Source of the DNA: Chloroflexota bacterium
GTDB lineage: Bacteria > Chloroflexota > Anaerolineae > CG2-30-64-16
Direction of reading: 5' to 3'
Length of the DNA stretch: 8,645 nt
NCBI GenBank assembly: GCA_029555885.1
Contig: JAKPQT010000172.1
Span: 1-8,645 of the forward strand
Under the pieces are notes generated by a model, which did not search any database, was not told the origin of the DNA, and saw only the letters and a list, made by a program, of their open reading frames with translations. A program made the position numbers and the translations under genes. The number at the start of each line of letters is the position of its first letter. The stretch's first letter is position 1. This document shows positions 1 through 6,986 of this stretch, piece after piece.

Positions 1-1741
1 CGTTGCTGAGCGATGGCGCGAGGCCCGCGCCGAGCACGGTGAAGATGTAGTCGGAGCTCTCCGTGTCGCCGTGCAGATGGACCTGCCAATTGCCCGGCGT
101 TGCGTCAGCGACGATGTAAGTCACCTGCGTCGTCGTGACCGTGTTGCCGTCCTCGTCCACCGTGTCGCTCGTCGCCTCGTCATACGCAACTTTCGGGTTC
201 GTGTCCGGCGTGTACGGGTCGATCGTGTTGCCGGCCGGGTCTTCGAGCGTCATGTTCGGTTCGACGCCCGTGCGGGTCAGCATGAACGCGAGGTCCGACG
301 GCGCCGCGATGTTATAGGTATACGAGATGTCGTCGGGCGCGAACGCGAAACCCTTGAATTTCTCGCGTGCCGCGAGAGATGCGCTGCCTGCCAGCTTGCC
401 CGCCTGGACCTCCCGCCAGGCAAGGAACGCGGCCGTCACCTCCTCGTTGTCATACAGCACATACTCATCGACGTCGCCGAAGTCGATGTTCCCGTCCGCG
501 TCGACGTACATGCCGCCGGACCACAGGCCGTCCAAGATCGAAATCTCGCACTTGAAGCCCCACACGCTGCCCCCGCCCTCGGCGCAGAACTCGCCGATCT
601 CCGCGCTGACTTCAGCCAGCCAGAGGTCCCACGGCGGGATGGAGATGCAGATGCCCAGCGCGCACCCTTCCCAGATCAGGCCCTTGGACAGGCCGATCTT
701 GACGCCGGCCCAGCCGGTGAAGTGGAAATCGCCGAACTCCGGTGCGCCGTCGTTCAGCGGGTCCCAGTCCGTCCAGACATGGAAGCCGACCGTGCCCTCC
801 ATGAAGATCGGGTAGCGCAGTGTGACCTCGGCCTCGACGCCGTTGGGCATGCCGTAGTCGGTGAAGTCCACCTGGGCATACCCTTCGGCCATCTTGATGA
901 AGCCGATGACCGTCACCTCGCCCTCGACTCGGAAGTAGTGCTGCGGCTTGACCTCGATCGTCGCGGTGACTGCACCCTCCGCCACCGCCGCATCGATGGG
1001 CGGCGGAATCGCCATCACCGTCTCGATGTTCGCACCCACGTTGACGCGCAGCAGGTCGAGGTCCTTGTCCATCGCGAACCCGCCGCTGAACTCGCTGATT
1101 TGCAGCCCGGACTGGCCGATCGGCACCGAGCACGAGAGCATCAACTGGGCCGCGATGGCGCGCAGCTCCAGGTTCGCCGTGTCCGTAGCGTCCGGGTTCG
1201 CCGCCACGGCCAGGGTCGAGGCGATGATCCGGCCATCGGTCGGCTTGATGCTGACCATCGTGGCCTGATGCTCGCCCAACACCAGGTCGATCTCGACCGA
1301 GATGCTGGAACAGGGCGCGCTGCCCCCGCCAGACTCACCGGAGCCGCCGCCCGAGCCATCGCTTGACCCGCCACCCGAGCCGCCGCCTTCGCCGCCGCCG
1401 TCATCCCCGCCGCCGCCGCCGAACATATCTTCCAGGCCCAGGCTCGCCAGCGCGTGGATGGCATAGCTGTCTTTCACGCCGTCGCACGCATCGGTCGATT
1501 CGCCATCGTCGTCCATGCAGTACGAGCCGTCCGCCGCATAGCGATCGGTCGCATGGATGGAGCCCTCGACGTTGAACATGCTGAAGCCGAGGTATTCGAG
1601 CGATGGCAGCGTGACGTTGATGTCTGCCACCTCTTCGATTGCATCCGGCGACAGGCCGGCCAGCGCAGCCGCACCCGCCGCTTCGCCCAGTACCAGCCCG
1701 GCATCCTTGTCCAGGACAGCCATCTGGCCGAGCTGCGCCTT
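1..1741 (-). CDS. C-terminal continuation of the giant surface protein (other frame, runs off left edge)
   Basis: I checked each codon in this frame and found no stop across 580 codons down to the window edge. The sequence is balanced protein, unlike the low-quality tail of the other frame. It joins residue 1590 of the N-terminal part as ...EDFGAK-KAQLGQMAVLD. Order, in composite numbering: an acidic Cys-containing segment (CMDDDGESTDACD, about 1665-1677); a 34-residue Gly/Ser linker (1698-1731); a beta-rich domain (VEIDLVLGEHQATMVSIKP onward); a Trp-rich stretch with VWTDWD and IPPWDLWL (about 1910-1965); and a C-terminal piece with MTLEDPAG and TPGNWQVHL that resembles secreted beta-sandwich (PPC-like) domains. 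The gene continues beyond position 1. If translated separately, the nearest ATG is at 1723, but I see no case for an independent gene. Domain names past the linker are tentative. Confidence 0.8.
1319..1420 (-). other. 34-residue Gly/Ser/acidic linker
   Basis: Codons spell runs of Gly with interspersed Asp, Glu and Ser (pattern G5-D2-G3-E-G3-S-G3-S2 and onward to GGGS). On the plus strand it appears as GCC-rich near-triplet repeat DNA. It separates the repeat-rich N-terminal part from the Trp-rich C-terminal domains and is most simply a flexible spacer. Such DNA is prone to repeat length change. Confidence 0.85.
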
Positions 1742-4700
1742 TTCGCCCCGAAGTCCTCGATCTGCTTCATCTCGGCCTTGTCGGAGAAGACCTGGCCCTT
1801 CTCGACCTTCCACTCCGTGTCCTTCAGGGTCAGGCCCGAGACGATCAGCTCCATCTCCTTGACCTTGCCGGTGATCTTCTTCTGGCTGTCGAGGGCCAGC
1901 TCGGCATCCGGCTTCTCGTCCGGGTCGGCCGGATTTTCCTTCGGTTTCCTGCCCTGCGAGCCGGGGATGTCGATCTGGATCTTATTCTTGATCTCCAGTT
2001 TGTAGGTGCGGTCTTCCGCCTCCTTGAGCTTTGCCTTGCCCTCTTCGAAGGGATGACCGTTGTCGTCGAGATTGCCTGCTGGGAAGTCGACTTCCTTGTC
2101 CTCGTTGATCTTCAGGCCCCGGTGATCGATCTTGATCTTATCCGTCGGGGTGAAGTCCTTCTCCTGGCCGCCCAGTTCGTCAGGCAGCTTCCACTTCCCT
2201 GCATCGGACTCAAGGCCTTTCTCGCTCGTCAGGGCGTGATCCTTGCTCAGGCCCTTCATGGTCAGGTCCGCCGAAGCCACCTTGATGGTCAGCTCGTCGT
2301 TCGCCAGCTTGCCGTCCAGCTTGCCGTCCTTGTCGACAGTGGCGCTGCCCAGGTCGGTGAGCTTGTCGTTCTGCTCCAGCACCGTGACCTGGACCTTGCC
2401 GCTGGTGACGTCCAGCTTGAAGCCATCGGCCTGCTGGACGACCTTCGCCTTTGCCTCCTTGACCTTCAGCTTCTCGCCATCCTTGACGTCCATGTCGGCC
2501 ACATCGAAGGTCTCATCCGTGTTGACCTTCATCTCGGCCTGGGGGATGTCCTTCTTCGGCTTCATCTTGACGTCAGGGGTGACTTTGTTCCGCTCGCCGA
2601 GTTCCAGCGGCATCTTGTAGTCGGCCAGGCTGACCGAGATGCCGTCCTTCTTGAGCATGGCCGAAACGACCTTGAGGTCACCCTTCGCCACGTCCAGGTG
2701 GAACTCGGGCAGCGCCGAGCTGCTGATGTCGGAGTCGATCGACCCGTCCGGCAGGGTCTCCGGCGTGCCGTCGTCCTTCATCTTCGGGCTCAGGTAGACG
2801 GTATCGAGCGTGCCGCCTTGTTCAGCCGGTTTCTTGATTTCCTTGTCGGCGTTGGCCGGCAGGTCGACTTCCAGCTTCGCGGAGGTGATGACCGCCTCGT
2901 ACTTGCCGCCCGCGCTGACGAGCTGGCCCGTGCCGTCCTTGACCTTGAAGTTTTCCGCGGTGTCGAACTTCAGGTCGGGCACGTCGAAGCCCGCGCCCGG
3001 CGCGCCGCCGACCGTCATGGACGCATCGTCCAGTCCGGGCCAGTGGCGCAGGCCCGCAGAGGAGCCGGTCACCTCGCCGCTGCCGAAGTACGCGGGCATG
3101 ACCAGGTCCACGTTGCTGGTCGAGTTGATGCCCGTGTCGCTGATGGGCGCATCGGTCGGGATGTCGAGTTTGAAGATGCCCGCGTCGAGTTGGAACGCCT
3201 CGTTGACCTTGCCGCCGTACGAAGGCTTGTTCGGCTTGGTCGTGCTGGAATCCAGCTCGAAGTTCGCGCTCACTTTCTTCTCGTAGTTCGGCGGGTCCAA
3301 CTTCAGCTCGTCGGTCGTGCCTTTCACCTTGCCGTTGGGCAGGTCTACTTCGGTCAGCGTGCTGTTCTCCGGCACTTTGATCTTGAAGCCTGCCACGTCC
3401 GGCACCTTCGCCTCGCCGGCTGGGTCGAGCGTGAGCTTCCAGGCCGCGGTCTTCGTACTGCTGAAGTCGCCCTCGTACACGGGCACGTCGCCCTTCTTGT
3501 AGTTGAGCTTGCCGCCGCCCGCCAGGCTCGTCGCGCCGGAGGCTGCAAACAGGACCGAGTCGTTCAGCCCGGCCAGGTAGAAGTGGTCATCGAGCGCGAC
3601 GCCGTACGCGCGCTTGTTGCCGCCGGCGGTCTCGAAGACGTAGGCGCTGACCTCCACACCGTCCAACGTCTGAAGCGCCAGCGTGCCCGCGCTCGAGGTC
3701 GCGTCCGCATCATCCGTGTTCGCCGCAGCCGTGTCGTGGTCCTTTGCGCTGTCGACCGTTGCGCTGGCCGTGTAGGCGACGTCCGCGCCCTGCACGGGCT
3801 GCACCGCGGTCGCGCTGAGCGTGAATGACTTGGTCTCATCGACTGCCAGCGCACCCAGGCTACAGGTCAGGTTCGCGGAGATGTTCAGCGACCCCGTATC
3901 CAGCGCGCAGGTTGCGCCCGTTGCGGCGTTGTAGTAGATGCCGTCGGGCAGGTCCACCGCCACTGACGCATCGGTCACGGCGGAGGGCCCGTTGTTGGTA
4001 ACCTCAACGGTATAGTTGAAGGCCACGCCTGCGGTCGCATCCGCCGGCGCAGTCAGCGCCAGGGTCAGGTCCGCGAAATCGCCCACCTGCGTGTCGTCGT
4101 CCGTCGCACTCACGCTGGTGACGCTGTCGCCGCTGGCGGTCGCCGTGTTGCTCAGCATCTCCTCGACGGTAGTCCTGGCCTTGATGCTCACATCGACTGC
4201 GCCGCCGCTCGCCAGCGTGCCAACGTTGCATGTCACCGTGCCGCTGTCCTGCGAGCAGGTGCCCGCGGTCGTGGTAGTCGTGTCCCAGGTCAGGCTCGCT
4301 GGCAGCGGGTCGGTCATCACCACGTTGGTCACGCTCGCACCGCAGGCCCAGGTCTTGATCTTGTAGGTCAGAAACTCGTTGAGGCCGGCGATGGTCAGGC
4401 CGTCCGACTTGTTGATCGCCAGGCCGGTGAACGCGGCGATCGTGGTGGATTTCTGAGCCGTCGGCGGGGTCTGCGTCTGCGGCGAGGTCGCGGTCGCGTT
4501 GTTGACCAGCGCGCCGGTCGTGCATCCGCCGGTCATGTAGCTCACGCTGCGCGTCTCGCTGGCCCCCACCGCCATGTCGCCCAGGCTGCACGTCACCTTC
4601 CCGGTGGACGAACTGTAGGTACAGCCGCTGCTGGCCTCCGTGAACACGGCTCCCGCGGGCAGCGTGTCGACGAGGGAAGCGCCGTGCGCGATCGACGGGC

Positions 4701-6510
4701 CGGTGTTGACGATGGTCATGTTGTAGGTCAGCACTGCGTTGCCTGCCGCCGTGTCCGGGCCGGTCATCGCCAGGGTCAGGACCGCCTTCTCCTGCGCCGT
4801 GTGCGAGTACGCGATCTGGCTGTTGCCGAAGAACGCGCTGACCAGGGTCGGGTCATACTGGTTGGCCTTGACGTTGGCGCTGAAATCATAGACCGTGCCG
4901 CCGGTCGCCGTCGTCGGGACCCGGACCGTGATGGTCTTGGTCGTGCTGGCCGCGAGGCTCAGGTTCCCGATGTTGCAGGTCACGACGCCTGCGCTGTGCG
5001 TGCACGGGCTGGTAGCAGACACGAACGTGACGCCCGCAGGCAGCGTGGCGTAGAGCGACGTGCCCGTCGCAGTGGCGTACCCCAGGTTTTCGATCGTCAG
5101 GTTGTACGCAATCTGGTCGCCCACGTAGACCGTGCCGGTCGGGCTGACCGTGCCGTAGAGCGCCAGGTCCGCGATGGTCTGGCTCCAGCGCGAGATGCGC
5201 GCGGCAGGCACCGTCGAGCCCTTAGCCGTCATGAACTCACCGCCCGCATAGAGGCTGGAGCGGTCCATGACCAGCGCACGCACCCCCTGCATCCAGCCGG
5301 GGATGACGCCGCTGACCGGCGCGGTCACGCCGCCGTCCATCGCCGACCAGGTGTTGGCCTTGCGGTTCCACCACGCCATGCTGCTCGTCGTGGCGGTCAG
5401 CGCGGGGGCGAAGGTGGCGTTGCTGTTGGTGAAGGTGCCGCCGATGAAGATGTTGTTCTGGCTGGCCGAGACCGCATACACGCGGTCACAGTCGTTCGCA
5501 ATGTCGTTGCAGTTGGTGCTGGCGGCCAACTGGTTCCACGCCGCGGCGCCTGCTGGACTCGTCACCTGGTAAAAGTGGAACAGGCGGCCATCAGCCACCC
5601 CGGTTTCTGCGATGTTCAAGCCGGTGCTGTTGTAGGAATTGGCATGCCACTGGGTGGTGCCTGCGCTGTCCTTCATGCTCAGCCACTCGCCCGCTGTGCC
5701 GGCTGCCTGGACGGTCACACGCCGATCCGGGCTGGCGGTGCCGATGCCCAGGTTGCCGGAGTCATTCAACAGCATGGCGACCGTGCCGCCCGTGCCCGGA
5801 TCAGAGCGCGTGTCGCTATGTACGCCGTCCATGTACCACGCAAAGTCGCGGTCCGAACGGAAATACTGCGTGTAGCCTTGCACACCGATGCCGTACATTG
5901 TGCCGTACAGGTTCACCATCTGGCGCGTGCTGGAGCCGAAATTCAGCGTATAGGGGTTGGCTACGGTGACGTTGCCGTCATTGTTCACCGAAATCGGCGC
6001 GAGCGGATCGCCATCCGGCGCCGCGAGCGAGTTGGCATAGTTGGACGAGACCGCATAGGGCACAGGCGCCAGCCGCTGCGTCGGTGTCAACGCGGTGCCA
6101 TCGACTGTCAGCTGCAGGAAGCGGTCCTTGCTGCTGAACACCGCGGGACCCACGCCGCTGAACAGCAGGCTGAAGTGCCCGTTGCGCACCTGCACCCCGG
6201 TGAATGACTGGGTGAAGAGCGCGGTGCCGCTTGCCGCCGCGTTGTCATAGATGGCGACGCTCATCGCGTGCGTGCCGTTGTCCGGGTTGCCGCTGCTGTC
6301 GCGCAGCGTGCCCTGGTAGCTGATGTACTGCGAGGGTGCTTCGTCAATCGCTGAAGGCGCAGCCTCAGGCGCCGCCGCCGGCACCGCTGCCGGTTCAGTA
6401 TCAGGGGAAGCGGGCGTTTCCGATTGGGCCCAGACGGGCGCCACACCGGCCATGAGGAGGAGGATGCCGCACAGGAAGGCGGCGACAAGCGGGACCTTGC
6501 GAGCAAACAT
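1474..6510 (-). CDS. Giant secreted multidomain surface protein, N-terminal part (frameshifted; DUF11 repeats)
   Basis: Start chosen at 6510, not the in-frame ATG at 6552: it has an AAGGAG ribosome site nine bases upstream and begins directly with a signal peptide (residues 1-28: charged start, hydrophobic core, APVWA then Q). Residues 30-58 are an Ala/Pro/Glu-rich linker. Residues 62-160 form an ISYQG-type exported domain ending in LAPVPYAV. Residues 215-310 hold tail-fibre-like motifs (DFAWYMDGVHSD, NLGIGTASPD). Residues 345-445 look like two beta-propeller blades (NNIFIGGTF, SLYAGGEF). Residues 448-938 are four DUF11 repeats. Residues 1000-1590 are a Lys/Asp-rich repetitive beta region of no family I recognise. 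The literal frame stops at 1474, but the last 88 residues are Arg/Trp/Ser-rich frameshift junk; the true continuation is the adjacent frame from 1741. Likely an exported cell-surface or adhesin-like structural protein. No catalytic motif was seen, and the exact function is unknown. Confidence 0.88.
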   Translation of the reverse strand: MFARKVPLVAAFLCGILLLMAGVAPVWAQSETPASPDTEPAAVPAAAPEAAPSAIDEAPSQYISYQGTLRDSSGNPDNGTHAMSVAIYDNAAASGTALFTQSFTGVQVRNGHFSLLFSGVGPAVFSSKDRFLQLTVDGTALTPTQRLAPVPYAVSSNYANSLAAPDGDPLAPISVNNDGNVTVANPYTLNFGSSTRQMVNLYGTMYGIGVQGYTQYFRSDRDFAWYMDGVHSDTRSDPGTGGTVAMLLNDSGNLGIGTASPDRRVTVQAAGTAGEWLSMKDSAGTTQWHANSYNSTGLNIAETGVADGRLFHFYQVTSPAGAAAWNQLAASTNCNDIANDCDRVYAVSASQNNIFIGGTFTNSNATFAPALTATTSSMAWWNRKANTWSAMDGGVTAPVSGVIPGWMQGVRALVMDRSSLYAGGEFMTAKGSTVPAARISRWSQTIADLALYGTVSPTGTVYVGDQIAYNLTIENLGYATATGTSLYATLPAGVTFVSATSPCTHSAGVVTCNIGNLSLAASTTKTITVRVPTTATGGTVYDFSANVKANQYDPTLVSAFFGNSQIAYSHTAQEKAVLTLAMTGPDTAAGNAVLTYNMTIVNTGPSIAHGASLVDTLPAGAVFTEASSGCTYSSSTGKVTCSLGDMAVGASETRSVSYMTGGCTTGALVNNATATSPQTQTPPTAQKSTTIAAFTGLAINKSDGLTIAGLNEFLTYKIKTWACGASVTNVVMTDPLPASLTWDTTTTTAGTCSQDSGTVTCNVGTLASGGAVDVSIKARTTVEEMLSNTATASGDSVTSVSATDDDTQVGDFADLTLALTAPADATAGVAFNYTVEVTNNGPSAVTDASVAVDLPDGIYYNAATGATCALDTGSLNISANLTCSLGALAVDETKSFTLSATAVQPVQGADVAYTASATVDSAKDHDTAAANTDDADATSSAGTLALQTLDGVEVSAYVFETAGGNKRAYGVALDDHFYLAGLNDSVLFAASGATSLAGGGKLNYKKGDVPVYEGDFSSTKTAAWKLTLDPAGEAKVPDVAGFKIKVPENSTLTEVDLPNGKVKGTTDELKLDPPNYEKKVSANFELDSSTTKPNKPSYGGKVNEAFQLDAGIFKLDIPTDAPISDTGINSTSNVDLVMPAYFGSGEVTGSSAGLRHWPGLDDASMTVGGAPGAGFDVPDLKFDTAENFKVKDGTGQLVSAGGKYEAVITSAKLEVDLPANADKEIKKPAEQGGTLDTVYLSPKMKDDGTPETLPDGSIDSDISSSALPEFHLDVAKGDLKVVSAMLKKDGISVSLADYKMPLELGERNKVTPDVKMKPKKDIPQAEMKVNTDETFDVADMDVKDGEKLKVKEAKAKVVQQADGFKLDVTSGKVQVTVLEQNDKLTDLGSATVDKDGKLDGKLANDELTIKVASADLTMKGLSKDHALTSEKGLESDAGKWKLPDELGGQEKDFTPTDKIKIDHRGLKINEDKEVDFPAGNLDDNGHPFEEGKAKLKEAEDRTYKLEIKNKIQIDIPGSQGRKPKENPADPDEKPDAELALDSQKKITGKVKEMELIVSGLTLKDTEWKVEKGQVFSDKAEMKQIEDFGAKRRSSARWLSWTRMPGWYWAKRRVRLRWPACRRMQSKRWQTSTSRCHRSNTSASACSTSRAPSMRPIAMRRTARTAWTTMANRPMRATA
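1739..1750 (-). other. Frame break in the giant gene at GGGGCGAAAAGG
   Basis: On the coding strand the frame reads GAC TTC GGG GCG AAA then AGG. Sensible sequence resumes one base back as AAG GCG CAG CTC. One missing base fits, for example A5 shortened to A4, or a G lost from the G run. A true one-base deletion, an assembly indel, or -1 ribosomal slippage would each produce this. The heptamer is not the canonical X-XXY-YYZ type, so an indel is preferred. Confidence 0.75.
1741..3513 (-). repeat. Lys/Asp-rich imperfect beta repeats of unknown family (residues 1000-1590)
   Basis: About 590 residues are strongly enriched in K, D, E and short hydrophobic alternations, with almost no Cys and little aromatic content. 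A recurrent pattern of aromatic-K-hydrophobic followed by K-hydrophobic-x-hydrophobic-D-hydrophobic-P is visible: GKYEAVITSAKLEVDLPA (from 1202), DGFKLDVTSGKVQVTVLE (from 1362) and RTYKLEIKNKIQIDIPG (from 1501). Related fragments occur at 1024 and 1566. This suggests degenerate tandem beta-strand units, perhaps a solenoid or stacked sheet. I recognise no named domain. Confidence 0.55.
3697..5169 (-). repeat. Four tandem DUF11 repeats (residues 448-938)
   Basis: Four units of about 110-125 residues start near residues 448, 575, 695 and 812. Each shows the DUF11 signature: a Y/F-x-(L/M/I/V) strand with a N(L/T/N)G-type turn (ENLGYAT, VNTGPSIA, VTNNGPSA), D/A-x-LPAG or DLPDG, a Cys, and V-T-C-(N/S)-(I/L/V)-G with a second Cys. 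The Cys pairs are 503/512, 630/641, 752/761 and 868/883, a likely disulfide in each unit. The third unit is divergent (TWACGASVTNV in place of the NTGP turn). DUF11 units are Ig-like stalk domains of cell-surface proteins. Confidence 0.85.
5176..5508 (-). repeat. Two beta-propeller-like blades (residues 335-445)
   Basis: Two units carry the same order of motifs: VYAVSASQNNIFIGGTF...MAWWNRKANTWSAM, then VRALVMDRSSLYAGGEF...ARISRWSQT. The pattern hydrophobic-x-IGGTF/AGGEF followed by a Trp-containing strand is typical of delta-60/kelch-like propeller repeats. A closed propeller needs four or more blades, so only a remnant or a partial sheet is present. The second unit runs straight into the first DUF11 repeat. 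Confidence 0.5.
6031..6327 (-). other. ISYQG-type exported N-terminal domain (residues 62-160)
   Basis: The segment starts with ISYQGTLRDSSGNP and ends with LTPTQRLAPVPYAV. This pair of motifs brackets a roughly 100-residue beta domain seen at the N terminus of many large exported bacterial proteins with tail-fibre-like or propeller repeats. It is recognised from motif memory only. It is followed at residues 215-310 by DFAWYMDGVHSD, NLGIGTASPD and LNIAETGVADGR, which commonly accompany it. Confidence 0.6.
6424..6510 (-). other. Sec signal peptide of the giant protein
   Basis: The first 29 codons encode MFARK, a hydrophobic stretch VPLVAAFLCGILLLMAGVA, then PVWA-Q, giving a signal peptidase I-like V-x-A site after residue 28. 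A Cys sits at residue 14 inside the hydrophobic core, but there is no lipobox at the cleavage point, so a lipoprotein is unlikely. This supports export of the whole product. Confidence 0.85.
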
Positions 6511-6514
6511 GGTG

Positions 6515-6811
6515 TCAAGCTCCTTCGATTGGGTTTCTCTTTTGCGGTGCAAGAGATGGACGGCGAAAAGTCAGCGGTGGGTTGCGGGATAGGTCAGTGC
6601 AAGACGAGAGTTGGGTCTCCACGTAGGCGACGGCATCGGACAGACACGCAAAGCAATGGCGGGCTGTGTTGGGACCGGCCTGTTGCACGGTGAAGCGCCA
6701 GCCCGGTTCGCTTCCCGCTTCAGTGCCTTCTTCCAGCCAACAGCGAAACAGGAAGCAGCGGTAAGGCCGTCGCTTCCTGCCTGCGTCGTTCAAATGGCCG
6801 GCTGTCCCCAT
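6515..6811 (-). CDS. Small hypothetical protein, 98 residues, upstream of the giant gene
   Basis: An open frame with ATG at 6811 and a GGGAGA site six bases upstream (6818-6823). An earlier in-frame ATG at 6853 has no such support. The stop TGA (6515-6517) is four bases before the giant gene's ATG, an arrangement that suggests one operon with possible translational coupling. The middle, YRCFLFRCWLEEG...GWRFTVQQ...CFACLSDAVAYVETQL, resembles short soluble proteins I associate with Chloroflexota, in which an 'F-x-x-RCW...WRF' core is followed by a 'GFASLEALVAFL'-like helix. That resemblance is from memory and not proved. The C-terminal third is Pro/Arg-rich and unremarkable. Four Cys are present. 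Function unknown; it could still be a chance ORF in GC-rich DNA. Confidence 0.45.
   Translation of the reverse strand: MGTAGHLNDAGRKRRPYRCFLFRCWLEEGTEAGSEPGWRFTVQQAGPNTARHCFACLSDAVAYVETQLSSCTDLSRNPPLTFRRPSLAPQKRNPIEGA
6520..6525 (-). promoter_or_regulatory. Shine-Dalgarno of the giant gene
   Basis: AAGGAG lies nine bases before the ATG at 6510 and decides this start over the in-frame ATG at 6552, which would add a charged 14-residue extension ahead of the signal peptide. The site lies within the last codons of the small upstream ORF. Confidence 0.75.
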
Positions 6812-6920
6812 GCCAATCTCCCTGGCAAACAGCTGCACGGGTTGCCTCAGCAATCCACCGGTATGTATAAGGCTTCAGCGTGATGCTTCCGTCAGTAAAT
6901 CGTAAACATCTCTTCGTGAT

Positions 6921-6930
6921 CTTTCGAAAG
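6921..6930. promoter_or_regulatory. 10-bp perfect palindrome, candidate operator
   Basis: CTTTCGAAAG is perfectly self-complementary and lies four bases upstream of the -35 box, in the intergenic region shared by the divergent units. The position suits an activator or autoregulatory site. Which protein binds it, if any, is unknown. A 10-bp palindrome can arise by chance. Confidence 0.3.
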
Positions 6931-6934
6931 TGGC

Positions 6935-6963
6935 TTGGCAATGAAGACGGAATTTGGTATAAT
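6935..6963 (+). promoter_or_regulatory. Sigma70-type promoter for the BTAD regulator
   Basis: TTGGCA (6935-6940), exactly 17 bases, then a perfect TATAAT (6958-6963). Transcription would start near 6970, giving a leader of about 24 bases before the ATG at 6994. This argues against the upstream in-frame ATG at 6880 as the start. Confidence 0.75.
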
Positions 6964-6982
6964 CTTCATGTTAGGCCGAATC

Positions 6983-6986
6983 GGAG
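6983..6986 (+). promoter_or_regulatory. Ribosome-binding site of the BTAD regulator
   Basis: GGAG at 6983-6986 is seven bases before the ATG at 6994, an ideal spacing. A second AGGAG at 6988-6992 is too close to the ATG to serve it well. Confidence 0.6.

Noticed and set aside
71..1366. 431-residue open frame on the plus strand
   Set aside because: It is an Arg/Asp/His-rich shadow of the C-terminal part of the giant gene, whose minus-strand frame gives far better protein sequence.
1379..1420. GCC triplet microsatellite
   Set aside because: It is fully explained as codons of the Gly/Ser linker in the open frame.
1739..1750. Programmed -1 ribosomal frameshifting as the main explanation
   Set aside because: The site reads GCG AAA AGG, which is not an X-XXY-YYZ heptamer, and I see no strong stem-loop just downstream; an indel is simpler.
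1639..3828. 729-residue open frame on the plus strand
   Set aside because: It is antisense to the giant gene's Lys/Asp-rich and DUF11 regions, has a composition dominated by Leu, Arg, Val and Asp with no domain, and arises from GC-rich codon bias on the other strand.
4684..6207. 507-residue open frame on the plus strand
   Set aside because: It is an antisense shadow of the DUF11 and N-terminal region, extremely rich in Arg, Ala, Gly and His, with no recognisable motif.
6511..6552. ATG at 6552 as start of the giant protein
   Set aside because: It would put a charged 14-residue extension before the signal peptide; the ATG at 6510 has a proper Shine-Dalgarno and starts the signal peptide directly.
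6864..6869. Minus-strand -10 box TATACA for the surface-protein unit
   Set aside because: No acceptable -35 hexamer lies 16-18 bases upstream, so it is not listed as a promoter.
6907..6929. SARP-type 11-bp spaced direct heptamers upstream of the promoter
   Set aside because: Only four-base matches (ATCT at 11-base spacing, TTCG at 10-base spacing) could be found, which is not above chance.
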